Shown: positions 47,017 to 58,547, counted from the first letter of the stretch. The stretch is 64,000 nucleotides of DNA from Caldilineaceae bacterium (GCA_020634815.1 JACKBA010000030.1:1-64000); one strand, 5' to 3'. The notes: generated by a model from the letters alone, not told the origin. Made by a program: numbers and translations.

Positions 47017-47982
47017 CTAGTATTCCGTGCGCCGGCGCATCATCGAGAACATGATGATGGTGACCACGATCATCACAAGGGCTAGCACCACTGAAATCGA
47101 CGATGCATAGCCGTATCGGAAGAACTTCCAGGCGGTCTCATATAGGTACATCGTTGCACGATCGAGACGCATTGCCCGGACCACCGCCACGTAATGATAT
47201 AGGCTGGGCGAAGACCTGCATATGCGCGATGAATTGCGTGACGACGACGAAAAACATCGTTGGCGTAATCAGCGGAATGGTGATGTGGCGAAACGTCCGA
47301 AGCCCTGCGCCATCAATCTTTGCAGCCTCGTAGAAGGCTCCGGGATATTATGCAGTCCGGCGATGAAGACGAGCATGGGGAAGCCAAATGTCCACCAGAC
47401 GGTCGTGATGGACAGCGCTGGAATCACCAGGCTGGGATTGCTAACCACATGACGCGGGCCCCCAGCATATTGGTGACGTAGTAATTGATGATTCCGATCT
47501 GGGTGTCCCAGACGCGGATGGCAATAATACCCAACACCGAGACCGAGATAATGCCTGGGGCATAGAAGAGCACACGCGAAAATTCGCTGCCGAAAAACGG
47601 TGTTTCAGACCCGATGCTACCAACAGCGCAAAATCGACGTTGATGATAACGGTGATAACCATGAACCCGTATTGCCCAGCACTTCCCAGAAGACCTTGTC
47701 GCTCACAACGCCTGATAGTTGGCCACCCACTTCTGGTCGCAGCATTATCTTCCAGTCAAAGACTGATTTGTAGCCCGCGGAAGATCGGATACAGAAGGAA
47801 GACGCAAAGAACAAGATGAAGTGGGGCAGGATGAACAGATAGTTTGGCAATTGCTTGCGGAGGGTCTTCCAACGATCGGTTGCCGGTGGGGTGCTTGCGG
47901 ACGCCGTAACTGTGGTCGTGAGTGCTCTCCAGGCAAGTTGCGAAAGGTGAGGCTGGTGCATCGCCGGACTCGTCGAGCGCAC
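47017..47982 (-). pseudogene. Sugar ABC transporter permease (MalF type), frameshifted
   Basis: The N-terminal frame has LRKQLPNYLFILPHFILFFA and then VFDWKIML and SDKVFWEVLGNT, a standard MalF-like start. MVITVIINVDFALLVA continues in another frame. The end reads FFRYGYASSISVVLALVMIV followed by FSMMRRRTEY and a stop, again normal. The middle is broken by several single-base shifts. It is partner of the MalG-type relic. Confidence 0.85.
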
Positions 47983-47989
47983 CAGTGCT

Positions 47990-49388
47990 CTACACTACGA
48001 GGTGATTACGGGCGATCGAGGATTGCCTGAACGCCTTTGCATCATTGCCAGCCTGCGAGCGGCTGAACGTCAGCATCGCAGGTGGCCAGGGCATTGCCGA
48101 CGGCGGTTTCCCATGCAGTCTGAATTTCGACGAATGGGACTTGGGCAAGTGTCGGTACGGCCGATGGCATTGAACTGCTCGGCAGCCTTGGCGACGGATG
48201 CGTTCGCTGCACCTCCGGCAGCGCCTGTACGGACTTGAGCGCCGGGACCTGGCCGGAGGTGGACCAGTAGGCGCCGTTCTCTGACCAGGAACGTCATCAG
48301 CTTCTTGGCCGTCCATGCCATCCTCGTCGACACCGGTCGGGATCGAGAAGATGTGCGAGTCAAACTTGACGGCCTGATTGCCGTCCGGTGCGCGAGTTGA
48401 TGAACCGCAGTCTCGGTGAGCCGCCACGTCCGGGCGTCGCGCATGTAGCCGCCCGTCCAGGTGCCTTCCCACAAAGACCAACTGGTTGTTCTCGTACAGT
48501 TCGCCCGCCCACAGTACGGGTGCCGGCGGTGCCACATAGTACTTGTACATCAGGTCCCTGAATGTCTGGATCGCGGCGCACGGACTCGGGGCTGTTCAGT
48601 GTGGCACTGCGTCACATCTTCATTGACGACGCCACCACCAAACTGCCACAGCACTGTGGGACCGTGAAGCGCGGCCAGGTCCAGTCCAGGTGGCCCAGAT
48701 CGGCGACATTGTCCTTGTCAAAGCCCTCTTCGTTCGGGTGCTTGCCGTTGACGTCGGTGGTGAGTTTCTGCGCCCAGTCGATGAACTCGGTTCCATTCTG
48801 GGGCAGCACGCTGCGGGTCCAGTCCAGCATCTTCGATGATCTTGGTGTTCGCCCACAGAATCCAGCCGTGATTGTCGAACGGCACGGCCATCGTGCTGCC
48901 CATCAACCGATATCTGGTTGATGAGACGTCGTTGAATTGTCCTTGCTGTGGGTGCCGTCATTGAATGACGTCGTCCATCGGGGTCATCAGACCCTCGTTC
49001 GCCATCTGATGAACCTCTGCCGCATGGAAGATGACCATGTCCGGCGGATCGCCTGCCGGCGACGGCGGTGGGATACTTCTGGAAGAAGATATCCCACGGA
49101 TAGCCCTCGAATTCGAAAACAGAGGTCCGGATTGATCCGCCGAATTGCTTGAGCATCTCGGCGAAGACGGCCCATCAGAGCCGGTGAGACCGTGCCACAT
49201 CCGCATGGGATCATCGCACTCGCCGAAGTTGACCACCGGGGTAGGCTCTGGGCGGGTGCATCCGCCACTGGCGCATGCGGCTGCAGTATCTGCTGCCCGC
49301 CACCTTCGGCCGGGGCTGCCGCCCCGCCACAGGCACTGATCAGCATGCCAGTACCATTAACAAGGTCGCCTACTGACAGCTTACGCAT
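47990..49388 (-). pseudogene. Sugar ABC transporter substrate-binding protein, frameshifted
   Basis: ATG 49386-49388 with GGAG upstream starts a lipoprotein leader (MLISACGG). VNFGECDDPMRMWHGLTGSD, MLKQFGGSIRTSVFEFEGYP, MVIFHAAEVHQMANEGLMTP, FIDWAQKLTTDVNGKHPNEE and VLWAGELYENNQLVFVG then occur in order in three frames. They fit an extracellular oligosaccharide-binding protein. The gene would have been first of the importer operon. As with the permeases, frame breaks are frequent, roughly every one to three hundred bases. Confidence 0.82.
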
Positions 49389-49505
49389 TGCAAATTCTCC
49401 TTTGCGTTTACTTGGGAAACAAAAAGCACGACTGACTGTTGATAGACACAGACATGAGCCTGTGTTGCAACCAAACCTTGATGCGGTGGCGCCTTTGCGC
49501 CACAT

Positions 49506-50546
49506 TCACGCCGACTCGCGCACCACCAGCCGGCACGGCACCTCGAAGCCGCGCCCCGGCCCGCTGTAGTCGCCGCGCAGCCGCTCGAAGAGCGCCTCCG
49601 CCATGACGCGACCCATCTCTGCGGGATGCTGCGCCACCGTGGTCAGCCGCGGCCGCACCCACGTCGCCGGCGGGATGTCGTCGAACCCGACAATCGCCAT
49701 ATCCTCGGGAATGCGCAGCCCGGCGTTCTGCACCGCCTCCATGGCGCCGATGGCCATGAGGTCGTTCACGGCAAAGACCGCAGTCGGCGGATGGGAAAGG
49801 CCCAGCAGTACCTGCATGGCATGCTCGCCACTGGCTGATGACCAGTCGCCGATCTCGAACATCTCTGGATAAATCGGCAGCCCGGCCTGGCGCATGGCTT
49901 CAAGAAATGCCGCCCGCCGCCGCGCCCCGGCCGAATAACTGCTGGTGACGCCGATGAAGCCGATACGCCGGTGCCCCTTCTCGCGAATCAGCCAGGTGAT
50001 CGCCGCCGCCACCATCTCATCGTCATCCCCATAGACCGTGTCCACCGTGGGGTGATGAATGTGCTGGCCCAGCGCCACCACGGCGACGCCCGTGCGCCTG
50101 ATCAGATAGTCGAAATCTTCCTCGGTCAGATGATACGGCACCATGATCACGCCGTCGACCGGCCGCCGGATCACCGACTCGATAAAGTGCATCTCGCCGT
50201 CGCGCATGTGATCGGTGTTGGCGATCATGACGTCATAGCGATTGGCGTGCGCCGCATCCTGCACCGCACGCACCATGGGGTGATAGAAGGGATTGGCAAT
50301 GTCGGCCACCATCATGGCGATCATGAGCGTCTTCTGCCCGCGCAGGCTGCCCGCATGCAGATTCGGGTAATAGCCCAGCTTCTCCACCGCTTCCAGCACT
50401 CGCTGCCGCGTCTCTTCGCCGATAGGGATCGTCTCGTTGGCGCCGTTCAACACACGCGAAACCGTGCTCTGCGAGACGCCGGCCAACGTGGCCACGTCGC
50501 GCATGGTAACGGTCGATTTGCGCGTGGAACGAACCCTCGACGACAT
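49506..50546 (-). CDS. LacI-family transcriptional regulator, copy 1
   Basis: A 346-residue repressor: the helix-turn-helix in residues ~15-40 (MRDVATLAGVSQSTVSRVLNG), the hinge helix near GSLRG, then the periplasmic-binding-like sugar domain (NPFYHPMVRAVQDAA; GDDDEMVAAA; NDLMAIGAME; FDDIPPATWVRP). It lies directly upstream of the broken importer and the GH51/GH2 genes on the same strand and probably controls them in response to an arabinose-containing sugar. The frame is intact. A closely similar paralogue is just upstream. Confidence 0.92.
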   Translation of the reverse strand: MSSRVRSTRKSTVTMRDVATLAGVSQSTVSRVLNGANETIPIGEETRQRVLEAVEKLGYYPNLHAGSLRGQKTLMIAMMVADIANPFYHPMVRAVQDAAHANRYDVMIANTDHMRDGEMHFIESVIRRPVDGVIMVPYHLTEEDFDYLIRRTGVAVVALGQHIHHPTVDTVYGDDDEMVAAAITWLIREKGHRRIGFIGVTSSYSAGARRRAAFLEAMRQAGLPIYPEMFEIGDWSSASGEHAMQVLLGLSHPPTAVFAVNDLMAIGAMEAVQNAGLRIPEDMAIVGFDDIPPATWVRPRLTTVAQHPAEMGRVMAEALFERLRGDYSGPGRGFEVPCRLVVRESA

Positions 50547-50744
50547 GACTTCTCCTATGCAATCGTATGCGGTAATTCGTAGTCTAGCACACGATTTCAG
50601 GGATTGTCAATAGGCAATTTTCGGCGGATGCGTCCCAAGAAGTTGGTGAAGGCGCGCCGGCAGGCGCTCGTCGCCGAAGCGACAGGTGCGAATGAGACGG
50701 CCTGAAGAAGGTCGCTTGTTGAAGTTGGAGGAGAGAAGCAGGGT

Positions 50745-51785
50745 CTACGCTGACGCGCGGACGATCAGTTCACAGGAGACTCTAAAGTGGCGCGCCGGTC
50801 CCGTCTCGCTACCGTCGATCCGCGCAAACAGCGCCTCAGCCAGAATGCGCCCCATTTCGGCAGGGTGCTGAGCGATCGTCGTCAGGCGCGGGCGCACCCA
50901 TGACGCCGCTGGGATGTCGTCAAAGCCGACGACGGCCACATCGTCGGGAACGCGCAGGCCGAGTGCCGCCGCCGCCTCCATGGCGCCGATGGCCATGAGG
51001 TCGTTGATGGCGAAGACCGCGGTCGGCGGGTGGGAAAGGCCAAGCAGCGCCCGCATGGCGTGCTCGCCGCCGGCAGGCGACCAGTCGCCCAGTTCGAACA
51101 GCTCAGGCGCCAGCGAGAGACCCTCGGCGCGCATGGCGTCCATGAACGCGGCCCGGCGCCGCGCTCCGGCCGTGTGGCTGCTCGTCACGCCGATAAAACC
51201 AATCCGCCGGTGCCCCCGCTCGCGATGGAGCCAGGCCACCGTGTCGATGACCGCCTGGTAGTCATCGCCGTGCACCGTGTCGATGGCCGGGTGGTCGACG
51301 TGTTGCCCGACGGCGACGATCACTGAGCCGGTGCGGCCAATGACTTCGTCCAGGTCCTCAGCCGTCAGATGGTAGGGCACCATGAAGACACCATCCACCG
51401 GACGCCGGATGATCGACTCGACAAAGAGCATCTCGTTTTCGCGCTGGTGGTCGGAGTTGGCGATCATCACATCATACTGACGGCTGCGCGCCACATCCTG
51501 GGCCGCCCGCACCATGGCGTGGTAAAAGGGGTTGGCGATGTCGGCGATCATCATCGCGATCATGCGCGTCTTCTGCCCGCGCAGGCTGCCCGCATGCAGA
51601 TTCGGGTAGTACCCAAGTTCCTTGACCGCCGCCTGCACGCGCTCCTTGGTCTCCTCACCGATGGCGATGCCCGCATCGTTACCGCTGAGGACGCGCGACA
51701 CCGTGCTCTGCGAGACGCCGGCGTGCCGCGCAACGTCCTTCATGGTAATCTTCGTTTTCGACGGTACGGGGTCCGGGGTTGACAT
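50745..51785 (-). CDS. LacI-family transcriptional regulator, copy 2
   Basis: 346 residues, exactly the length of copy 1 and clearly paralogous along its whole length. The recognition helix VSQSTVSRVL is identical in both, so operator preference should be similar. The sugar pocket differs in places (for example GDDYQAVIDT against GDDDEMVAAA). The tandem pair suggests duplication with divergence of effector specificity. It is divergent from the glycosyltransferase gene at 51892. TTTGT-TGC-ACAAA at 51811-51823 in that spacer is a possible but weak operator. Confidence 0.9.
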   Translation of the reverse strand: MSTPDPVPSKTKITMKDVARHAGVSQSTVSRVLSGNDAGIAIGEETKERVQAAVKELGYYPNLHAGSLRGQKTRMIAMMIADIANPFYHAMVRAAQDVARSRQYDVMIANSDHQRENEMLFVESIIRRPVDGVFMVPYHLTAEDLDEVIGRTGSVIVAVGQHVDHPAIDTVHGDDYQAVIDTVAWLHRERGHRRIGFIGVTSSHTAGARRRAAFMDAMRAEGLSLAPELFELGDWSPAGGEHAMRALLGLSHPPTAVFAINDLMAIGAMEAAAALGLRVPDDVAVVGFDDIPAASWVRPRLTTIAQHPAEMGRILAEALFARIDGSETGPARHFRVSCELIVRASA

Positions 51786-51891
51786 GCCAACTCCTGTAGT
51801 GCGCTGCGGATTTGTTGCACAAAGGCTAACAGAAGTCTATCCTGCCGTCAAAGGCTTTTGGCGTCACGACCTTGAACTGAGTTGGGGTTCC

Positions 51892-53160
51892 ATGCGAATT
51901 TCGATCGTCACAATCGGCACGCGCGGCGACGTGCAACCCTTCATCGCCCTGGCTCTGGGTCTGCAAGCGGCGGGACACCAGGTCACCATCAATACGCACG
52001 GCACCTTTCGCACCTTTGTCGAGACGCACGGCATCGCCTTTGCACCGCTCGCCGGTGACATTCGCGCCATCCTGAACGATGAGGCCGGACGGCAGCTCAT
52101 GGCGGAGGCGAACCCGCTGCGCGCCATTCGCCGCCTCCAAGGGCTCGCTGCGCCCATCATCCGCCAGGTCACGGCCGACATCCTGGCGGCGACATACGGC
52201 TGCGACCTGATCCTCGGCTCGACGCTCGGCTATCTCAACGCCGTCACCGCCGCCGAGGTGCATCGTGTCCCGCTCATCCTGGCCGCGCTCCAACCCTTCA
52301 CGCCGACAAGCGCCTATCCCATCCCGCTGCTCACAGCATGGCCCGCGCAGCGACCGTTTGCCGGCGCCTATCACCGCCTTTCCTATCACGCCACCTATCG
52401 CACGCTGCAACTCGTCATGGCGGGCATGGGGAACACGGCGCGGCGGGTGTTGACCGGCCTGCCGCCCCTGCGCTACGCCGATGTCTTCGGCGATCTCATT
52501 CACGCACGGCGACCGGTGATCTATGGCTTTAGCGAGCACCTGGTGCCGCGGCCGCATGACTACGCCGCCACCGTGGCCGTCACCGGCTTCTGGTTTCTCG
52601 ATCAGGCCAGCGGCTGGCAGCCGCCGGCAGACCTGCGCGACTTTCTGGCCGCGGGGCCGGCGCCGGTCTATGTCGGCTTTGGTAGCTTTGGGGATGGCGA
52701 CCCGGCGGCGATGGCGCGCGCTGTGGTCGATGGGCTGCGCCAGGCGGGGCGGCGCGGGCTCTTGCTGGCGGGCTGGCAGGGCTTGCAGGCCGAACGGCCG
52801 GGCGACGACATCCTGGTCATCGACGGCGCGCCGCACGACTGGCTCTTCGCGCACATGGCGCTCGTCGTGCACCATGGCGGCGCCGGCACGGCGGCGGCCG
52901 CCCTGCGTGCGGGCGTACCCCAGCTCGTCGTCCCCTTCAGCGCCGACCAGCCCTTCTGGGCCGATCGCGTCCAGCGCGCCGGCGTGGGCGGGCGTCCCCT
53001 GCCGCGCCGCCACCTGCGCGCCGAAACCCTGGCCGAGGCCATCGCCCTGACCGTCGACAACACGGCAATCCAGGCCACGGTGCGCCGCCTTGGCGCGGCA
53101 GTCAGGCATGAGGATGGGGTAGGGCGTGCGGTTGAGGTGATTGAGGGGATGAGGGGGTGA
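51892..53160 (+). CDS. UGT/MGT-like glycosyltransferase (GT1)
   Basis: A 422-residue GT-B enzyme. The N-terminal acceptor domain starts ISIVTIGTRGDVQPFIALALG, the hallmark of sterol/macrolide glucosyltransferase-type GT1 proteins. The C-terminal donor domain carries PVYVGFGSFG, APHDWLFAHMALVVHHGGAGT and GVPQLVVPFSADQPFWADRV, the PSPG-like box binding a nucleotide sugar. It probably glycosylates a lipid such as a sterol, hopanoid or carotenoid. ATG 51892 is the first start giving the canonical N-terminus. It ends in the repeat-rich spacer before ligA. Confidence 0.88.
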   Translation: MRISIVTIGTRGDVQPFIALALGLQAAGHQVTINTHGTFRTFVETHGIAFAPLAGDIRAILNDEAGRQLMAEANPLRAIRRLQGLAAPIIRQVTADILAATYGCDLILGSTLGYLNAVTAAEVHRVPLILAALQPFTPTSAYPIPLLTAWPAQRPFAGAYHRLSYHATYRTLQLVMAGMGNTARRVLTGLPPLRYADVFGDLIHARRPVIYGFSEHLVPRPHDYAATVAVTGFWFLDQASGWQPPADLRDFLAAGPAPVYVGFGSFGDGDPAAMARAVVDGLRQAGRRGLLLAGWQGLQAERPGDDILVIDGAPHDWLFAHMALVVHHGGAGTAAAALRAGVPQLVVPFSADQPFWADRVQRAGVGGRPLPRRHLRAETLAEAIALTVDNTAIQATVRRLGAAVRHEDGVGRAVEVIEGMRG

Positions 53161-53332
53161 GTAGGTAAGAGGAAATAATTGTTAATGGTCAATTGTTCAT
53201 TGCTAATTGCTAACGGCCTGGCCACGAATACCAAGTCGTAGGGGTCACCTTGTCACGCCTTCATCTTGTCATCTTGTCACCCACTCACCCACTCACCCAC
53301 TCACCCTCTCACCCCCCCATCTTGTCATCTTC
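53161..53332. repeat. Tandem short-word repeat (TGTTCATTGCTAATTGC / CACTCACCC)
   Basis: AATTGTTAATGGTCAATTGT, CTCACCCACTCACCC and CATCTTGTCATCTTGTCA words fill the convergent spacer between the glycosyltransferase and ligA. It is the same vocabulary as 2446-2815 and 31675-31890. Confidence 0.8.
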
Positions 53333-55402
<2,070 letters not shown>

Positions 55403-55455
55403 CGGTGTGCTCCTGAAAATCGGTCGGCTGACTGGGCGCAGAAATCACCGCTCTG

Positions 55456-55483
55456 TTGGTGTAGCGCAACTTTATGCTATAGT
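55456..55483 (+). promoter_or_regulatory. Sigma-70-like promoter for the pRiA4b-domain gene
   Basis: TTGGTG (55456-55461) and TATAGT (55478-55483) are 16 bases apart, 44 bases upstream of the ATG at 55527, in an A/T-rich pocket. Confidence 0.55.
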
Positions 55484-55526
55484 GTTGTGCAACGATTTGC
55501 AACTCACGAAACGGGAGCTGACCATC

Positions 55527-57203
55527 ATGCTGACCGAACCGACTCTGGATCAATGGAAACGCCTCTATGAACTGGCCGCCGAAATCAAGAAACTGGCGCC
55601 GTGGGGGTGGATGCAGGAAGACGATCTCTTTGCCGTACAAAACCCGGACACGGGCGATAATGGGTTTGTCAGCGTGATGGGGGCACGCGGCGAACATTTT
55701 GCCATCAGCATCTACCTTGGCACCGAAGCGCTGATGGGTTTCTGGATGATGCAGGAATCACCGGAGGTTGGGGTGGAAATACTGCTTGCCTTCCGCCAAC
55801 TCCAATTGTCTTTTGACGACCGCGAGCATGTCGAGGATGAAGATCGAGCAGTCATGAATGAACTCGGTCTAAAATTTCGCGGTCGCAACGCCTGGCCGAT
55901 CTTCCGATCCTTCCAGCCCGGCTTCCTGCCCTGGCTGATCGACGCCGACGAGGCCACATTTCTCATCCATGCGCTGGAGCAAACCCTGAATGTAGCGCCT
56001 CGCTTCAACGAGAACCCAGATCTCCTGACGATGGCTGACGACATGGCCTATTTCGGTCGTGCCGTCCGGCGCGAGGCAGGGCAACAGCGCTGGGGCGATG
56101 AGACTATCGTCGTCCAGCCGCCGCAACCGCCATCAATTCCGCTGCCTATGGACGAGGCACTACTCGAAGCCGTGGCGACCAAACCGAAGCAGCGCAAATT
56201 CACGCTGGAACTCGACGCCATCGGGATCGAAGCGATTGTGGTCGACGAAGAGGGCCGGCCGTACTTTCCGACCATGCTGCTTGGCGTGGATGGGAAATCG
56301 GGCATGGTTCTCATCTCCGAGATCCTCAACCCAATGGGGGGTCCGCTCACGATGCTCGGCACCATCCCTGGGACGCTCATCGCAAAGATGGCGGAATGGG
56401 ACCGCTACCCGTCCACGATCGATGTGAGAATAGAGCCGCTGGCGAACTTTGTCGGGCTCCTCTCCGAAGCGCTCGGTTGGAAGGTGCGCCTCAAGGACGA
56501 CCTCAAGATGCTGGACCTTGCCGCCGAGGCGCTGGCCGGCTGGATGGATGCCGGCTCACCATCGCTGCCGGGCATGCCGGACGACGAAGAGATGGCGCCG
56601 GCAGGCCCGCGCCATCGTTCCGGCTCCGCCAGTACGGCTGGCGTCACGCGCATCATTCAGTTCAAGATTTCGCTCGCCGAAATCAGGCCGCCCATCTGGC
56701 GTCGCGTCCTCGTGCCGGATACCATGACCCTGGGCGATTTGCACAACGTGATTCAGGTCGCGATGGGGTGGTGGGACAGCCACATGCACGAGTTCGAGGT
56801 CAACGGCGTCACCTATGGATCACTGGATGATGAATCGTTCTATGAGGTGCTGGATGAATGGGAGACTCCGCTCTCCAGCCTGGCGTTGCGCGAGAAGCAG
56901 CGCATCAAGTACAGCTATGACTTTGGCGACGACTGGCAGCACAATGTGGTCGTGGAGAAATTCCTGCCGGTCGACGCATCGCTGAACTATCCCCTTTGCG
57001 TTGCGGGCAAGCGCGCCTGCCCACCGGAGGATTGCGGCGGGCCATGGGGATACGCCGAATTTCTTGAGACGATCGGTGACCCGGCAGACTCAAACCACGA
57101 GGAGATGCTCGAATGGGTTGGGGGAGAGTTTGATCCGGAGGAATTCGATCTCGAGGAAACGAATGAAATGCTCGCCGATCGCTTTGGCGAAGAAGCCTCC
57201 TAA
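55527..57203 (+). CDS. pRiA4b ORF-3-like domain protein with long N-terminal extension
   Basis: A 558-residue protein. The C-terminal ~175 residues (FKISLAEIRPPIWRRVLVPD, GDLHNVIQVAMGWWDSHMHEF, YSYDFGDDWQHNV, CPPEDCGGPWGY) match the plasmid pRiA4b ORF-3/IS1096 passenger (TnpR) family, of unknown function. The N-terminal ~380 residues are a separate unit I cannot name: WGWMQEDDLFAVQNPDTGDN and SVMGARGEHFAISIYLG suggest an alpha+beta domain, followed by a second half beginning FTLELDAIGIEAIVVDEEGR. It contains no membrane segment or signal. The start is ATG 55527 with GGGAG nearby. A strong bidirectional terminator follows. Confidence 0.8.
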   Translation: MLTEPTLDQWKRLYELAAEIKKLAPWGWMQEDDLFAVQNPDTGDNGFVSVMGARGEHFAISIYLGTEALMGFWMMQESPEVGVEILLAFRQLQLSFDDREHVEDEDRAVMNELGLKFRGRNAWPIFRSFQPGFLPWLIDADEATFLIHALEQTLNVAPRFNENPDLLTMADDMAYFGRAVRREAGQQRWGDETIVVQPPQPPSIPLPMDEALLEAVATKPKQRKFTLELDAIGIEAIVVDEEGRPYFPTMLLGVDGKSGMVLISEILNPMGGPLTMLGTIPGTLIAKMAEWDRYPSTIDVRIEPLANFVGLLSEALGWKVRLKDDLKMLDLAAEALAGWMDAGSPSLPGMPDDEEMAPAGPRHRSGSASTAGVTRIIQFKISLAEIRPPIWRRVLVPDTMTLGDLHNVIQVAMGWWDSHMHEFEVNGVTYGSLDDESFYEVLDEWETPLSSLALREKQRIKYSYDFGDDWQHNVVVEKFLPVDASLNYPLCVAGKRACPPEDCGGPWGYAEFLETIGDPADSNHEEMLEWVGGEFDPEEFDLEETNEMLADRFGEEAS

Positions 57204-57222
57204 CGGCTACGACAGAAACAGA

Positions 57223-57258
57223 AAGGGGCATCTGGCAAGGTCGAGCCAGATGCCCCTT
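57223..57258. terminator. Bidirectional terminator
   Basis: A 14-bp perfect stem (57223-57236 with 57245-57258) with an 8-nt loop lies between convergent genes, 20 bases after one stop and 69 bases from the other. GAAA/CTTCGTT flanks give short A/T tracts on both strands. Confidence 0.8.
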
Positions 57259-57326
57259 CGTTCCGCTATGAAACCATCGTAGTTTGCAACTCAGACAGTC
57301 AACAACGGCGCGCGCGGTGCAGCGCA

Positions 57327-58280
57327 TTAGTCCTGGCTGATACGCGCGCGCTGGCTGCGCCACCAGATGCGCGGCAACATGCGGAGCTTGCGGCCAGCCG
57401 GCACGACGGCGCGATGAGTGAAATTGTCGTAGCCGTTGCGCTCGATCTCGTCCAGGATGCCGCGGTAGAGATCGGCCGCGGCGGCGATGGCAAAGCGCCC
57501 GTCGCGGTTGAGCAACGAAATGCCAGGCATCGCCTCATCGTAGAGGCGGCGATTGCGTTCGATCTGGAAACGCATGAACGCCTGCCAGCGATCGGTGACC
57601 ACACCGCGCCCAAGGTCTTCCTCGTCGAGGCCAAAGTGCGCGAGTTCCTCTTGCGGCAGATAGACGCGCCCGGCACGCCAATCCTCCCCCACATCGCGCA
57701 GGATGTTCGTCACCTGCAGCGCCACCCCCAGCTTGATTGCATAGGGGATCGCTTCCTGCCCCTCGAAGCCGATGATGTGCATGCTCATCAGCCCCACGGT
57801 AGACGCCACGCCATAACAATAGGCAGCCAGGCCGTCGAAGGTCTCGTAGCGCGTTTGCTCAAAGTCACGCGCGACGCCGTCGATCAACTGCTCGGCATAG
57901 CGCATGGGTACCGCGTGACGGAGCCGCGCATCGGCCCAGGCAACGGCAACCAGGTCGTCGGCCGGCGGGTGAGCAGAGGTGGCACGCCGGCGCCACGCTG
58001 CGAGCTGCTCCTGCGGCTCGACCTGGCCGCGATCGACGATGTCGTCGCTGACGCGGCAGAAGGCGTACAGAGCGCGTGCCGCACGGCGTTTCTCCGGCGT
58101 CAGCAGGCGCGAAGCCAAATAGAACGAGCGGCTGTTGACGGCGGTAATCGACTCGCATTGCTCGTAGGCACTCTCCAACAGGGTCCGATCAAAGGAGGCC
58201 GGCGCCGGCGTGTGCTCTCCATGCAACGCTTCATAAGCCAGGTCTAACAAGGTGCGTTCCCACGCGTGTTGCAGTTGCAT
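57327..58280 (-). CDS. crtB: Phytoene/squalene synthase family protein (CrtB-like)
   Basis: A 317-residue prenyl-condensing enzyme. The first aspartate motif is DDIVD (79-83), preceded by YAFCRVS; the second is DVGED (196-200) in QVTNILRDVGEDW, followed by GRVYLPQEEL. SRSFYLASRLL near residue 50 is the substrate-entry motif. This joins two geranylgeranyl diphosphates to phytoene (or farnesyl diphosphates in the squalene branch). Its neighbours, a CarH-like regulator and a CrtI-like oxidoreductase, favour phytoene. ATG 58278-58280 with GGAGAAA upstream is used. Its promoter (58348-58376) is back-to-back with that of the regulator. Confidence 0.88.
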   Translation of the reverse strand: MQLQHAWERTLLDLAYEALHGEHTPAPASFDRTLLESAYEQCESITAVNSRSFYLASRLLTPEKRRAARALYAFCRVSDDIVDRGQVEPQEQLAAWRRRATSAHPPADDLVAVAWADARLRHAVPMRYAEQLIDGVARDFEQTRYETFDGLAAYCYGVASTVGLMSMHIIGFEGQEAIPYAIKLGVALQVTNILRDVGEDWRAGRVYLPQEELAHFGLDEEDLGRGVVTDRWQAFMRFQIERNRRLYDEAMPGISLLNRDGRFAIAAAADLYRGILDEIERNGYDNFTHRAVVPAGRKLRMLPRIWWRSQRARISQD

Positions 58281-58347
58281 CCACGTTTCTCCGTCTGGGT
58301 GTATGGCGGATATCTCTTTGGGTCGTAAGCTAGACCACGTATGAGGG

Positions 58348-58376
58348 AAGGTAGCACAAGCAAGATCAAATGTCAA
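58348..58376 (-). promoter_or_regulatory. Sigma-70 promoter of crtB
   Basis: On the minus strand TTGACA (58371-58376) and TACCTT (58348-58353) are separated by 17 bases. It lies ~68 bases upstream of the crtB start. Confidence 0.7.
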
Positions 58377-58403
58377 GGATGCTTTGCTACATTTGTCCAA
58401 CTA

Positions 58404-58412
58404 TTATCCACA
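58404..58412 (+). other. Single DnaA-box-like nonamer
   Basis: TTATCCACA, a perfect DnaA box, lies between the two divergent promoters. It is a lone copy in the A/T-rich regulatory region, so an origin is not implied. Confidence 0.35.
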
Positions 58413-58441
58413 TAAAATCTGGAAAAAACTTATGCAAATGA

Positions 58442-58470
58442 TTGACAAGTCCCGATTTCCATGCTACTAT
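58442..58470 (+). promoter_or_regulatory. Sigma-70 promoter of the CarH-like regulator gene
   Basis: TTGACA (58442-58447) and TACTAT (58465-58470) are exactly 17 bases apart, ~78 bases upstream of the ATG at 58548. Together with the crtB promoter the region 58348-58470 is a compact divergent control region, where the regulator would be expected to bind. Confidence 0.75.
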
Positions 58471-58547
58471 GGCCTCAATTAAGAGATCGGCATGCCAGTT
58501 ATGGCATCAAGGCGCATGGATCGGCGCGAAAGTATCGGATGTGGACT

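Noticed and set aside
46140..49388. Several small independent genes in the importer region
   Set aside because: The short frames each match a segment of one ABC permease or binding protein in consecutive order, so they are pieces of three broken genes.
49406..49420. GTTTACTTGGGAAAC as a LacI operator upstream of the binding-protein gene
   Set aside because: The symmetry is imperfect and the central CG expected for LacI operators is missing, so I did not list it as a site.
58404..58412. Replication origin at the DnaA box
   Set aside because: A single box beside a light-regulated promoter pair, with no box cluster and no dnaA or dnaN nearby.
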